This document shows, in pieces, positions 44,541-52,908 of a stretch of DNA of 64,000 nucleotides. The position numbers and the translations under genes were made by a program. The notes beneath the pieces are model-generated. The model was not told where the DNA came from. It saw nothing but the letters and a program-made list of their open reading frames with translations, and searched no databases. Origin of the DNA: Sphingobium subterraneum (GTDB lineage Bacteria > Pseudomonadota > Alphaproteobacteria > Sphingomonadales > Sphingomonadaceae); NCBI RefSeq assembly GCF_014199435.1, contig NZ_JACIJP010000001.1, positions 620,001 through 684,000 on the forward strand, given 5' to 3'. How positions within the stretch are numbered: the first letter of the stretch is position 1; every line of letters begins with the position of its first letter.

Positions 44541-46222
44541 CGGGGGCAGCCCGCCAAGTCATCGAAGTTACCGGCTGGGAAAGCAGCCAGTCCGCAAGCA
44601 TTTCGCGCTTGCTCCGCGTTCTCCTGCTCATCCTCAGCATCGTGCTTGCAAGTCCCGCCATCGCCGATCCCAGCTTCTCGCTCGACCAGACGACGGCCAA
44701 TCTGCCGGTCAACGGCGACGCCGGGGAGTTCACCTTCGGGCTTTCCGCGACCGGTCTCGATCCTGCGGCGAAGAACGAACTCGTCGTGTCCGACTTCGGC
44801 CCCACCGGGCCGACTGTGATAATCATTCCGAGCCGCATCTCTGCGTCGGGAGCTAACGCGCTCTGGAAAATATCCGGAAAAGTCACTGGCTTTGCAGCGA
44901 GCGAAGCACAGGCCCGCCATCTGACCCTGACGCTGGATGGCAAGCCCCTGTCCAGCTTGGCCTATACGATCAAGAACACGGCGCCGGGTGACTTCACCTG
45001 GACCGTTTCCGGGCTCTCAGACAAGCGGCTTTCGAACATCGACGACGACCTGAAGTTCGTCGTGCAGATCGGAAATGTGCCCGCGCATAACGTCCGCCTA
45101 GTCCAGACCGACCTCATCGGCACGGACAATCTCACCCCGCTTCCGACGACTTTCGATTTGTGTCGCGCCGAGCATCCCGACGATTGTAGCTTGACCACAC
45201 TCGCTGCCGGTACGTCGTACGCCTTGCTGCTGCGAGCGAAGGACAAAACGAATGCTTCCGCCGGCCAATATTCGGGCACAATCCTCCTCGTAGCCGACGA
45301 GAAGCCGCTCGGCGAGCCGATGCCAATCCATGTTGTCGTGAGCAGCACGTGCGCCCGATGGTTCGGCTTCATCCTGATCTGCATCGGTGTGGCGCTTGCG
45401 ATCGCGATCAATCCCTTCGCGCGTGCGCTGGTCGCCCGCGACGACGCGCTACGCCCCGCCTTCGTCCTGCGCGAACGCGTGATCGACTGGGAGACGCGGC
45501 TTGCTGAGGTCAGGAAGGAGGCGGGAGACCCGAAGCTGAAATGTGCGACCGATCTCCTGAAGGATCTGAAGACCAAGCTGTCGGCTACCGAACTCAAACG
45601 AAATCGCCTCGTGCCGCGCGCCTTCGCAGCCTTCTACAGCCCGACCCCGTCGCCCGCCGCTGCGGCCACTTACCAGGCACTGCTCACCACGGCGGCGAAC
45701 CAGCTCGGCAGCCTTGCGGTCGTCGTCGAGACAGGGATTCGGCCTGCGCTCGTCATCGAGAATGCGGCGACCTTCCCTGACCTTGTCGCCGACGCGATCG
45801 ATGGCCCCGGTGGGCTCGATGAAATACTGAAGAAGCCCGACGTCGCGCCTGGCGACGCACTCGACAAAGCGATCGCCGACCGGTTGGCCAAACTCAGGTC
45901 TGACCTCGCAGAGGAGGCCAAGAATAATGCGGGTCTGGCAGTTGTCGATGCGCCGACGCTCGACCCAATGCGCGAGCCAACTGTCCGCGAGCTCGATTTT
46001 CAGGTTGCTGCACTGAATGTAATCGGCTGGCTGTTCTTCTCGATTGGCTCGATTCTCCTGGGATCGTTGGTTCTCCTGATCCTGAATCCGGCCTTCGGAT
46101 CACTGCAGGATTATGTGATCTGTCTGCTCTGGGGCTTCGGCGTTCCCACGGCGGGGACACAAGTCACATCGCTTGGTCAGGGCTCGATTGCGAGCAGTCT
46201 CGGCGTCAAGCTGGTAGGCTGA
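44537..46222 (+). CDS. Membrane protein with periplasmic beta domain (561 aa)
   Basis: The GTG at 44537 overlaps the previous TGA (GTGA); a GTG at 44528 is possible. LLRVLLLILSIVLASPAIAD is a signal peptide. Residues 45-270 look like beta-sandwich domains (SFSLDQTTANLPVNG). WFGFILICIGVALAIAINPF is a transmembrane helix, followed by a roughly 190-residue cytoplasmic helical part. Two or three C-terminal helices follow (VIGWLFFSIGSILLGSLVLL, then YVICLLWGFGVP). The protein thus spans periplasm, membrane and cytoplasm and could pass a signal across. It is the last gene of the envelope operon. Function is unknown. Confidence 0.75.
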   Translation: MTGAARQVIEVTGWESSQSASISRLLRVLLLILSIVLASPAIADPSFSLDQTTANLPVNGDAGEFTFGLSATGLDPAAKNELVVSDFGPTGPTVIIIPSRISASGANALWKISGKVTGFAASEAQARHLTLTLDGKPLSSLAYTIKNTAPGDFTWTVSGLSDKRLSNIDDDLKFVVQIGNVPAHNVRLVQTDLIGTDNLTPLPTTFDLCRAEHPDDCSLTTLAAGTSYALLLRAKDKTNASAGQYSGTILLVADEKPLGEPMPIHVVVSSTCARWFGFILICIGVALAIAINPFARALVARDDALRPAFVLRERVIDWETRLAEVRKEAGDPKLKCATDLLKDLKTKLSATELKRNRLVPRAFAAFYSPTPSPAAAATYQALLTTAANQLGSLAVVVETGIRPALVIENAATFPDLVADAIDGPGGLDEILKKPDVAPGDALDKAIADRLAKLRSDLAEEAKNNAGLAVVDAPTLDPMREPTVRELDFQVAALNVIGWLFFSIGSILLGSLVLLILNPAFGSLQDYVICLLWGFGVPTAGTQVTSLGQGSIASSLGVKLVG

Positions 46223-46236
46223 CACAAAAGCCTACC
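46213..46236 (+). terminator. Hairpin at end of envelope operon
   Basis: GGTAGGCT and AGCCTACC form a perfect 8-bp stem with an 8-nt loop that includes the stop codon of the membrane-protein gene. No T-run follows, so termination is only probable. Confidence 0.4.
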
Positions 46237-46827
46237 GCGCCGGGCCTGTTATGTGTTGCCGAGTCAGAAGTTAGCGGGGAATGGGCTAACCCGAGGTACG
46301 TATGATTGGCATCAAGAAGTTGTGGATTTTTATCTGTCACTTATTAACGGATTGAGGCGGAGGGCATGACCATCGAACTGGCTGGCATCGTAAGCACCGA
46401 TGGATGAGGCTGAAACGGCTAGTATTGGGACTTTTCGGCTGTTCCGTGGCGATGTGTTGATCGACAGGTCTGTCCAGAAGCCGACGTCCGGCGTTCGTCC
46501 GACCGGCACTGCAGAAAGGCGGAGATTAGGCCGTAAGCTGTCGGGCAAGTCTCGGGCGCAGCAGATCAGATTGCGTCACCGAGGTTCATAACTGGAGCGT
46601 TCGGATCGACGCCGGCACTGCTGGACTTGTCGCGGAGCTGCATCAGACTCACCCTCGCGACGTAATCTGCATAGTCCTATGGCCCGAGGAGGAAGAGGCC
46701 GTTGTGCGCAGGGACGCCGGTTCGGCACCGATCGCATTCGAAGGCGCTACTGGTGGGCAGCTCGGGGTACACCCGCCTGCGCCTGCTGCCGTCACTATGG
46801 CGGACGAGAAGCTTGATCGGCGGTACA
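46237..46827. other. Gap without confident gene
   Basis: About 590 bp between convergent genes. One plus-strand frame from about 46528 stays open to the end of the gap and reads protein-like (VTEVHNWSVRIDAGTAGLVA), but I see no start with a ribosome site and no family. It could be a decayed gene. Confidence 0.35.
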
Positions 46828-48054
46828 TTAAACGTCCTTTCCTTCGTCCATCCGCGCCTTCAGCGCGCGCAAGCGCGTATCGTAGAATTCCTGGCTCATT
46901 AACTCCGGGTCGGTAATGAAAAACTTTTCCCCAAGTTGCGACATTCGCTGCGCCTGCTCAGGGTGTTGCAGAAGTGCGTCCGTTAGCGCGTCGCCGAGCT
47001 CGCGCTCATGAGCTTCGGGATAGACCTTGTTCGCATATCCAGCGATCGCAGTCGGCAATTCGAACAAGATCGGATCTTCGACGAACTTCGAATAGCGTTC
47101 TTGGGCCAGTTCGAATCGCGTCAGCATTTCAGGGGTACGCAGGGCAAGAAGCGGCGGGAATTGACCGAGCGCCCACCGCAGGAACTGGGTGCGCACAAGA
47201 TACGGATCGAGCCAATCATCGTTCGCGACGAACCCGGGGCGTCGCTCGTGGACAGCGTGACGGACGAATGCGAGCAGACGGAGATGGCGCAGCGCAAAGA
47301 AGATTGCGTCGCGCGCCTCTTCCACTTGGCCGATGCTTGGGTTGCGGTCGGGATGAGGGCAGATCACCGACATTGACAAAGTGTCGCACAGGCATTCTTC
47401 GACGAGCGCATCGTCTGAACCAAACAACTCCATTTGCTTCAGATACATCGGTGCGATCGTGTCGAGGTCTGGATGGTTGGCTTCCTCGAGCCGGATGATC
47501 GCGCTCAGATAGAAATTCTTGAGGAAGTCCGCTCGCGCATCGCGAAGCATCTGCTCGCGCCATGCCACTTGGCGCTCGACAATGGTATGGAAGGCTTCAT
47601 GCGCCATCACATAGGCTTCCTGGAGCGCTGTGATTCGCATCCGATGCGCGACATCGGTATCCTTGCGATGACCGATGGTGTCGTCGCGACTGGCGACATG
47701 CGCCATCGCAAGCACTGCCCCCAATCGGGGCTGCCCGTCGATCTGTGCGAATTCGGCGGCGACCTTATAGGCATAGACCCGCGCTTCACGCGGATCGGTG
47801 GTGTTGAAATGCAGTCGATTGAGCTGATTGAACGTCTGGCCGAGATACTGGTCGTAGATGACGATCTGGCGTTCCCCAGTGCGGATCGTCTCGCAAGTAC
47901 GCTCGGCACTATAGGTCAGGTCAAACTCCGGCGTTGCTCCGTAGCTACTCAGGCTCGTCTGCAGCCCATCGAAGATCGAGCGGTAGTGATCACGAGCAAG
48001 AAAAGCCGGCATCTCTCGCCGCGTCGCGGCGAGATAGGCAGCCGCTGGTCCCAT
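46828..48054 (-). CDS. HExxH metallopeptidase-like protein
   Basis: The 408-residue protein has YVMAHEAFHTIVE at 148-160, an HExxH zinc motif (His152, Glu153, His156), and ALVEECLCDTLSM about 70 residues later, whose Glu/Asp could be the third ligand. There is no signal peptide. The remaining sequence is helical and matches no peptidase family that I can name. It begins 2 bp after the EACC1-like gene, and the two form an isolated pair. Effector peptidases coupled to EACC1-type components are described in predicted NLR-related conflict systems, so a death effector is a reasonable guess. Confidence 0.6.
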   Translation of the reverse strand: MGPAAAYLAATRREMPAFLARDHYRSIFDGLQTSLSSYGATPEFDLTYSAERTCETIRTGERQIVIYDQYLGQTFNQLNRLHFNTTDPREARVYAYKVAAEFAQIDGQPRLGAVLAMAHVASRDDTIGHRKDTDVAHRMRITALQEAYVMAHEAFHTIVERQVAWREQMLRDARADFLKNFYLSAIIRLEEANHPDLDTIAPMYLKQMELFGSDDALVEECLCDTLSMSVICPHPDRNPSIGQVEEARDAIFFALRHLRLLAFVRHAVHERRPGFVANDDWLDPYLVRTQFLRWALGQFPPLLALRTPEMLTRFELAQERYSKFVEDPILFELPTAIAGYANKVYPEAHERELGDALTDALLQHPEQAQRMSQLGEKFFITDPELMSQEFYDTRLRALKARMDEGKDV

Positions 48055-48056
48055 CG

Positions 48057-48356
48057 CTAATCCTTCGCCTCGAGCGCCTGCGCCAAGATCTTCGATGCAC
48101 TGTCGGCGTCAAGCCCGCGCAGTTCGATGCCGTCGACCTTCACCACAACGTGGCGTTTGGACCGGATTTGCTCGAGCACCATCTTCGTGATGAACGGTAG
48201 GGTCGCTGTCAAAAGCGGTAACACGACCGCTACGATAGCGACCCCACCATCGAACCGCTTTATTTCGATGATCTCCGCATCGACGCCTTCGCTAGCGGCA
48301 TTCGCCTGAACCTCGTCAGCTTGCGCTTTTTCAATCGCGATGGAAATCCGGCCCAC
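48057..48356 (-). CDS. EACC1-like small membrane-associated protein
   Basis: The ribosome site GGGGAGG decides the start: it fits a GTG at 48356 (GRISIAIEKAQADEVQ) better than the GTG at 48362. The 99-residue protein has a hydrophobic centre (VAIVAVVLPLLTATLPFITK) and then MVLEQIRSKRHVVVKVDGIE, a pattern like the 'effector-associated constant component' EACC1 (hydrophobic segment, basic turn, closing beta-hairpin). EACC1 is thought to connect sensors to effectors. It precedes the HExxH gene by 2 bp. The family call is by eye. Confidence 0.45.
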   Translation of the reverse strand: MGRISIAIEKAQADEVQANAASEGVDAEIIEIKRFDGGVAIVAVVLPLLTATLPFITKMVLEQIRSKRHVVVKVDGIELRGLDADSASKILAQALEAKD

Positions 48357-48461
48357 AGTCACCTCCCCTAAAGTTCGTGCACGACGTTATACGGCAGGCG
48401 CGCCACGAAGCGGTAGCAGCCGATCACTCTAACGGTGAAAAGCATCGCCTTCTTCCCCTCC

Positions 48462-49571
48462 TTACGCATCGCCTGCAAAGACGAAATGATCCTTGAGATC
48501 ATTCATGTGCGTCCAAGGGAGTACCCGGTGATGCTGGAGCATACCAACGATGATGCCGGGATGGATTCCGACCGAGGCGGCAAAATCACGCACGTCGGAT
48601 TTCGCCCTAGGTTGCCCGGCCATGAAGACGCGCAATCTCGCCTGACCGACCAGTTTCTCCTCCGCCCAGGCATCTGCCTCAGCTTCTTCAGCATCGCTTT
48701 CCGGCCGTTCGTCATCGACATAAGCGGTATCGCGGCCGTGAAGGCATAGATGTCCAAGCTCGTGAAAAAGCGTGAACCAGAAATGGTCATTGGTTTTGTG
48801 TCGAAGAGACAGAACGACCGCCGCCTTGTTCCTGGCATACCAGAAGGCAGCGCCATTGAGTTTGGTCTTCTTGAGCGGTGGAACAGGCACGATCGCGACC
48901 CCTGCCGCTGCGCATAGCGCCGTTACCCTTGGCTGAAATTCCTCAGGTGGCAGCTTGGTCAACGGCTTGATCTCGGCAAGCGCTTCCAACAGACGCGCAT
49001 TGCTGAACTCGGCTACCTCCATCTTTTCGGCGGACCTCGTCGCCAGCTGTAGCCAGACGTGGACGCATTCCGGCGAGCTTGGATAGGTTTTGGAAGCCCG
49101 GTAGCGAACCGCACATCGTTGATTGAGCCCGGCAAACGCATGTTCATTGGCAACGCCGAAGAAAGATAATAGCCCTTCGCGCACGGCGTGCAGGTCACCC
49201 GACGATGGCAGCACGCCGCGCTGCTGCAGTTCTTTCACCGGAAAGTTCGCCAGCCAGGCCCGCACCGCCGCCGTATCGCGCTGGCTGCGCTCGGCGACGC
49301 GCGAACGGAACAGCTCCCACTCTTTTTGCACACCGGTCCAGATATAGGCTTTGGTGCCGGTCACGCGTTCGAGCGCGACCGCCGTATCGGCCTCAACTGG
49401 ATTGTGGCCCTTGATGATAGTATTGACAAGCTTGGGAGTGAGGTCGGCTCGGCGCGCAAATTCGGCCTGAGACAAGCCGAGCGTCTCCAGATATTCCTCC
49501 AGCATCTCGCCGGGATGTACCGCCCAATCGGGCTGAAAATGTGAGTCCTGCGCCACTTCGAATATCCTCAA
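48462..49571 (-). CDS. HigA-type HTH antitoxin with ImmA/IrrE (M78) domain
   Basis: The protein has 369 residues. HPGEMLEEYLETLGLSQAEF, with ARRADLTPKLVNTIIKGHNP, is a HigA/VapI-type XRE domain. FTLFHELGHLCLHGRDTAY is the HExxH site of M78 peptidases, and ESDAEEAEADAWAEE follows with the third ligand region. Such fused antitoxins pair with HigB-like toxins. Its start overlaps the stop of the toxin gene at 49568-49571 (ATGA), the toxin-first order typical of higBA. Regulation is likely through the palindromes at 49916-49960. Confidence 0.88.
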   Translation of the reverse strand: MRIFEVAQDSHFQPDWAVHPGEMLEEYLETLGLSQAEFARRADLTPKLVNTIIKGHNPVEADTAVALERVTGTKAYIWTGVQKEWELFRSRVAERSQRDTAAVRAWLANFPVKELQQRGVLPSSGDLHAVREGLLSFFGVANEHAFAGLNQRCAVRYRASKTYPSSPECVHVWLQLATRSAEKMEVAEFSNARLLEALAEIKPLTKLPPEEFQPRVTALCAAAGVAIVPVPPLKKTKLNGAAFWYARNKAAVVLSLRHKTNDHFWFTLFHELGHLCLHGRDTAYVDDERPESDAEEAEADAWAEEKLVGQARLRVFMAGQPRAKSDVRDFAASVGIHPGIIVGMLQHHRVLPWTHMNDLKDHFVFAGDA

Positions 49572-49900
49572 TGATAGTCGGTCACGTCGAGGATTTTCGC
49601 CTTCGTGACCGCGGCCAGGTCGAGGCTCCCGTCGTCAAGGCGCGGCAACGGATCGTTTGCCGGCTCGAAGATGAGGCGCCAGGGGTGTTTCAGGTCGACC
49701 GCGAACTGGCCTTCGCGGGTACCCGACAGCTTGTGGCGGCGTGGCGGCGGCGTGTGGGGCACGTCCGCCAGGCACACTGCCTGCCGCAGGAGCGTGAGAC
49801 GCAGACGCAACGGCTTTGCTCGCTCGCCATAGGCCTTGAGCATCGCCTTATCGTCTTCGAGCCGCTTGCGCAGTGCGTCTGAGGCGAATTCAAGTTCCAT
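49568..49900 (-). CDS. HigB/RelE-like toxin
   Basis: The 110-residue protein has the HigB layout: an N-terminal helix, CLADVPHTPPPRRHKLSGTR, then EGQFAVDLKHPWRLIFEPAN and a closing KAKILDVTDYH. The LSGxREGQxxxxVxxPWRLxF block is that of RelE-superfamily mRNA interferases. It is the first gene of the operon and is followed with overlap by its HTH-M78 antitoxin. Confidence 0.85.
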   Translation of the reverse strand: MELEFASDALRKRLEDDKAMLKAYGERAKPLRLRLTLLRQAVCLADVPHTPPPRRHKLSGTREGQFAVDLKHPWRLIFEPANDPLPRLDDGSLDLAAVTKAKILDVTDYH

Positions 49901-49915
49901 CCACCCTTTCCATCG

Positions 49916-49960
49916 TTACCTATCAGGTAATCCTTAAGCATTCATTACGCAATAGGTAAT
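49916..49960. promoter_or_regulatory. Paired palindromes, probable HigA operators
   Basis: TTACCTATCAGGTAA (49916-49930) is a perfect 6-bp palindrome with a 3-bp centre. ATTACGCAATAGGTAAT (49944-49960) is a second, imperfect copy on the same theme. Their centres are 29 bp apart and lie directly upstream of the toxin start at 49900. Two related sites next to a HigA-type gene strongly suggest autorepression. Confidence 0.65.
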
Positions 49961-50148
49961 GCACATCAGCGAGTAGATGCGTGGGCGAAGCTATTCTGCT
50001 CGTGCGACTCTACCCATTTTGAAGTGGATCGGCGCGACACCTGGCGTCACGGGCACGGCTCCGCGCGCGACACTCATTCTCGTTCGAAGCCGAAACACAA
50101 TCGGTGATAGGCGATAGTTTATGCGCGCCGAGCCGGCTAAAAGGGCCC

Positions 50149-50628
50149 ATGGATACGCAGGATTTCACTGACGACGAATGGCGGGACATGCTCGATGAGT
50201 TCCGACTGCTTGTAGTACGCGCGGGCTTTTCTGGTTGGGATGCCGCAATGGCGCTGGCGCTCGATGATTTCGAGGGTATGGACGGCCGGCGTGTCGCCGT
50301 TGGCATCGGCGGTGAGGCTGTCGTTTTCGATGGCCTACCCGTCGAGCGGCTGCGCATCTACGCCCGGCAGTTCATGACCTTCCTGAAAAGCGGTGCACGC
50401 TGGTCACTCGACGAGAACCGCGAACGCCTTAGCCGTCTGTTGCGGACCGAAAACGACACGCCGGTTGAGGGCGTTTTCGTCTCATTCGATGATCAGCGCG
50501 CTCCGATCGATGCGCGCGCGGGCGACATCACCGCAATGGTCGATGAGGTTTCCCGCTTCCTCAGCGAGATCTATGGCGAAGACACCGGTTTCTGGGATGA
50601 CGAGCCTGACGCCCCGGAGGGACGCTGA
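50149..50628 (+). CDS. Hypothetical acidic protein, partner of next gene (159 aa)
   Basis: The product starts MDTQDFTDDEWRDMLDEFRL at 50149. It is acidic and helical, with VAVGIGGEAVVFDGLPVERL and FLKSGARWSLDENRERLSRL, and has no recognised domain. It ends 2 bp before a PD-(D/E)XK-like gene, so the two are one operon. A regulatory or targeting subunit is plausible. About 250 bp upstream contain the higBA operators and the divergent promoter region. Confidence 0.6.
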   Translation: MDTQDFTDDEWRDMLDEFRLLVVRAGFSGWDAAMALALDDFEGMDGRRVAVGIGGEAVVFDGLPVERLRIYARQFMTFLKSGARWSLDENRERLSRLLRTENDTPVEGVFVSFDDQRAPIDARAGDITAMVDEVSRFLSEIYGEDTGFWDDEPDAPEGR

Positions 50629-50630
50629 CA

Positions 50631-51332
50631 ATGGCGACACGTAAACCAACTACCTCGGGCATGAAAAAGAAGCTGCGTGACGCGTTCCGCGCGCATCTCG
50701 GCGTCGATCGGTTGACTGCCGGGCAGTTGCTCGCGAGTGCGACGCTCCAGGACAAGGCGTACGAGCTCAGTGCGCTGATCGCCGTGATGGAAAAGCTCAA
50801 GGCGATGCGGCCGACGCTGACCTTTACTCTGGTGCGCGGCACGTCCTTGGTGTTCCGAGCGAAAGGCGGTCCTATCGACCGCACTAGCTGGCCGTACATC
50901 CGCATCGACGATCGCGGTCGCACCGTCGGCGAGTTGTGGGTCGATATCGAGTGCGTCGCGATTAGCGCCGATCCGGCCGCCAAGCTCCAGCCGGGGCCGC
51001 TCTACGGCAAATGCCATGAGCTCGACATTGTGCTGGTCGTCCCGAATACCGATGGCCGCCCCTTGCCGAGCGAAACCCTGCTCGGCGTCGAAGCCAAGCA
51101 TCGCCCGTTCAATAAGGCACTGCTCAAGGAGTTGCTCGGCGTCCGCCGTGAGATGACGATGCGGGGTCCGCTAAACGCGCACCGGCCGCCGTGGTGGTTT
51201 GTGTGGTGGACGGCAAGGCTGCCGGCCCGCCCCCCATCGGGGCTTGTCGCATTCTGCTCGAGCGACATGATCGACAAATACTCCGATCCTGCCGACTATT
51301 GGGGCATCCATATGGAGCATCTGCCCTTTTGA
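50631..51332 (+). CDS. PD-(D/E)XK-like protein of two-gene unit
   Basis: This is a 233-residue protein. CHELDIVLVVPNTDGRPLPS followed by ETLLGVEAKHRPFNKALLKE contains Asp (ELDIVLV) and Glu-x-Lys (GVEAKH), the PD-(D/E)XK core spacing, with a helix after it as the fold requires. The N-terminal 100 residues are basic and helical and could bind DNA. It follows its partner gene by 2 bp. It is unlike the nuclease-like gene at 37993. No family name comes to mind. It is the last intact gene before the attachment site. Confidence 0.6.
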   Translation: MATRKPTTSGMKKKLRDAFRAHLGVDRLTAGQLLASATLQDKAYELSALIAVMEKLKAMRPTLTFTLVRGTSLVFRAKGGPIDRTSWPYIRIDDRGRTVGELWVDIECVAISADPAAKLQPGPLYGKCHELDIVLVVPNTDGRPLPSETLLGVEAKHRPFNKALLKELLGVRREMTMRGPLNAHRPPWWFVWWTARLPARPPSGLVAFCSSDMIDKYSDPADYWGIHMEHLPF

Positions 51333-52127
51333 GGCATCCCACTGCTGATTTCTGGCGTCTATGCATCTAATCCCAAAAGGACCTGCATCAACGGTCAGGG
51401 GGGAAGAATGGCCACCGATAAGCACCATCAGCGGGGCACCGCGCCCGACTGGACGATCATTCGAACGTCCGCTTTGGGAATCGCGATGTCCGACGGGGAA
51501 TGACCGACATTGGAGCGCATTCCCGCCAGACGATACTAGGCAGCGAATGGCTGGTTCTGGCGGAATCTGCCGTTCAAAGCGCGATCGGCTAACGACGCAT
51601 TCTGGTCGGAAGATGCCGATGGGCGTCTTGAAAGCGTCGGGGTACGCAGCGACAGGCTTGGAACTACACGGACGGATTTCAGCCATGTGCTACTGGCGTT
51701 CGAAAGAGGGCCACTCCGTCGAACTCATACGCCATATAAGTGCGAAGCGACCAAATCTCAGCAGATGAACAGACGACAAGTTTTATGAGTCGCGTTATGA
51801 CCCGTGAATGACCGCTTTGTCGAAGGGTTCGTGCATGTTGGCGGCTTCTGTCCGTTTGTAGTAGGTATCACATTCCACCATTCCGTAGACCAATATGAGA
51901 CACATGAGTCCAAGTCCCCAAGCCTATACGTCATCACCGCACAACAGCCGCCCACTGTGACATAATCAGTGGGCCATCTGGGCAACAACTGGGCAACAGT
52001 TTTTCTGCGCTAGGCTGATTTCGGGTGAGATGGGGCGAGAAGGTGTTTTTATTTTTATGTCTATATTCAGCATATTGCGGACAGTTTTTGAGATTAAATG
52101 AGACGTAGAAAGACGCCTCTTGGAAAA
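51333..52127. other. Non-coding right end of the island
   Basis: No gene is convincing in about 800 bp. The direct repeat TGGGCAACA occurs at 51979-51987 and 51990-51998, 11 bp apart, 130 bp before the tRNA fragment. That is one helical turn and a common pattern for integrase arm-type sites. ORFs in 51361-51768 and 51758-51988 look spurious. Confidence 0.45.
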
Positions 52128-52172
52128 TTTGTAATCAGGGGGCCACGGGTTCGAATCCTGTAGCCGGCACCA
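52128..52172 (+). other. 3' half of a tRNA-Thr(TGT) gene: probable attR
   Basis: TTTGTAATCAG is the anticodon loop and 3' stem strand with anticodon TGT. ACGGGTTCGAATCCTGT is the T-arm, AGCCGGC the acceptor strand and ACCA the end. The D-arm half is missing; upstream bases do not pair. A displaced 3' tRNA half on the plus strand marks the right end of an element lying to the left. The intact tRNA would be at its left end, outside this window or unseen. Confidence 0.8.
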
Positions 52173-52220
52173 GCATTTTCAAAGGGTTACATAGAATTTT
52201 CTTCCCCCCAAGCCGGGACT

Positions 52221-52256
52221 TGCGGAAAATCAGGGGAATAATGGGATTTTCCCGCA
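52221..52256. other. Imperfect hairpin after the tRNA fragment
   Basis: TGCGGAAAATC and GATTTTCCCGCA pair with one bulged base around a 13-nt loop. It lies 49 bp past the tRNA fragment and could be part of the original downstream signals of the tRNA gene. The remainder of 52173-52346 has no gene. Confidence 0.35.
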
Positions 52257-52346
52257 CATCCCCTAAGCGGAAGACCGCCACGCTGTCGGCTTTGAATGAA
52301 GGCGCTGCCCGTTGACAGGAAGGTATTGGTCGTCAACGTTGACGCC

Positions 52347-52904
52347 ATGAACGAATTGAACGAACTTGCACGGAATGAGGATCTGGCGACGCTGATCCGT
52401 ACTATCCCGGATTACCCTACAGCCGGGATCCTGTTTCGGGATGTTTCCACTTTGCTCCTTGACGGACGGGGCTTTCGTGCAGCGATCGATCGCATGATCG
52501 CGACGATCGATCCAGTCGACATCGACCTGATCGCGGGGATAGAGGCGCGCGGCTTCATTGTGGCTTCGGCCATGTCCTATGCTCTTGCCAAAGGTAAAAT
52601 CATGTTGCGCAAGCCAGGCAAGCTGCCCGGCAATGTGGTTGGAATGGACTATGCGCTCGAATATGGCACCGACAGGCTAGAGATGCATGTGGGCGCCGTG
52701 TCGCCGGGGCAAAAAGTGCTGATCGTGGATGATCTGATTGCCACCGGCGGTACAGCGCAGGCCGGAGTTGCCTTGCTGCGCGGCCAGGGTGCACTTGTCC
52801 TGCAAGCGCGTTTTCTTGTCGATCTTCCGGATCTTGGCGGGGGCGACCGACTGCGAGCGCAGGGCATAGAGACTGACGCCCTGTGTTCCTTTCCCGGGCA
52901 TTGA
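52347..52904 (+). CDS. apt: Adenine phosphoribosyltransferase
   Basis: The enzyme joins adenine and PRPP to AMP. LIRTIPDYPTAGILFRDVST is the N-terminal Apt signature, DLIAGIEARGFIVASAMSYA holds the base-binding loop, and KVLIVDDLIATGGTAQAGVA is the PRPP-binding motif. From the ATG at 52347 it has 185 residues, normal for the family. An in-frame ATG at 52296 is possible, and neither has an ideal ribosome site. The nucleosidase-like gene follows 4 bp later, making a salvage pair. This is the first gene right of the tRNA fragment. Confidence 0.9.
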   Translation: MNELNELARNEDLATLIRTIPDYPTAGILFRDVSTLLLDGRGFRAAIDRMIATIDPVDIDLIAGIEARGFIVASAMSYALAKGKIMLRKPGKLPGNVVGMDYALEYGTDRLEMHVGAVSPGQKVLIVDDLIATGGTAQAGVALLRGQGALVLQARFLVDLPDLGGGDRLRAQGIETDALCSFPGH

Positions 52905-52908
52905 GCAC

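Noticed and set aside
51361..51768. 135-aa plus-strand ORF near the island end
   Set aside because: Low-complexity mix of basic and Ser/Gly residues, no ribosome site, no motif; probably chance.
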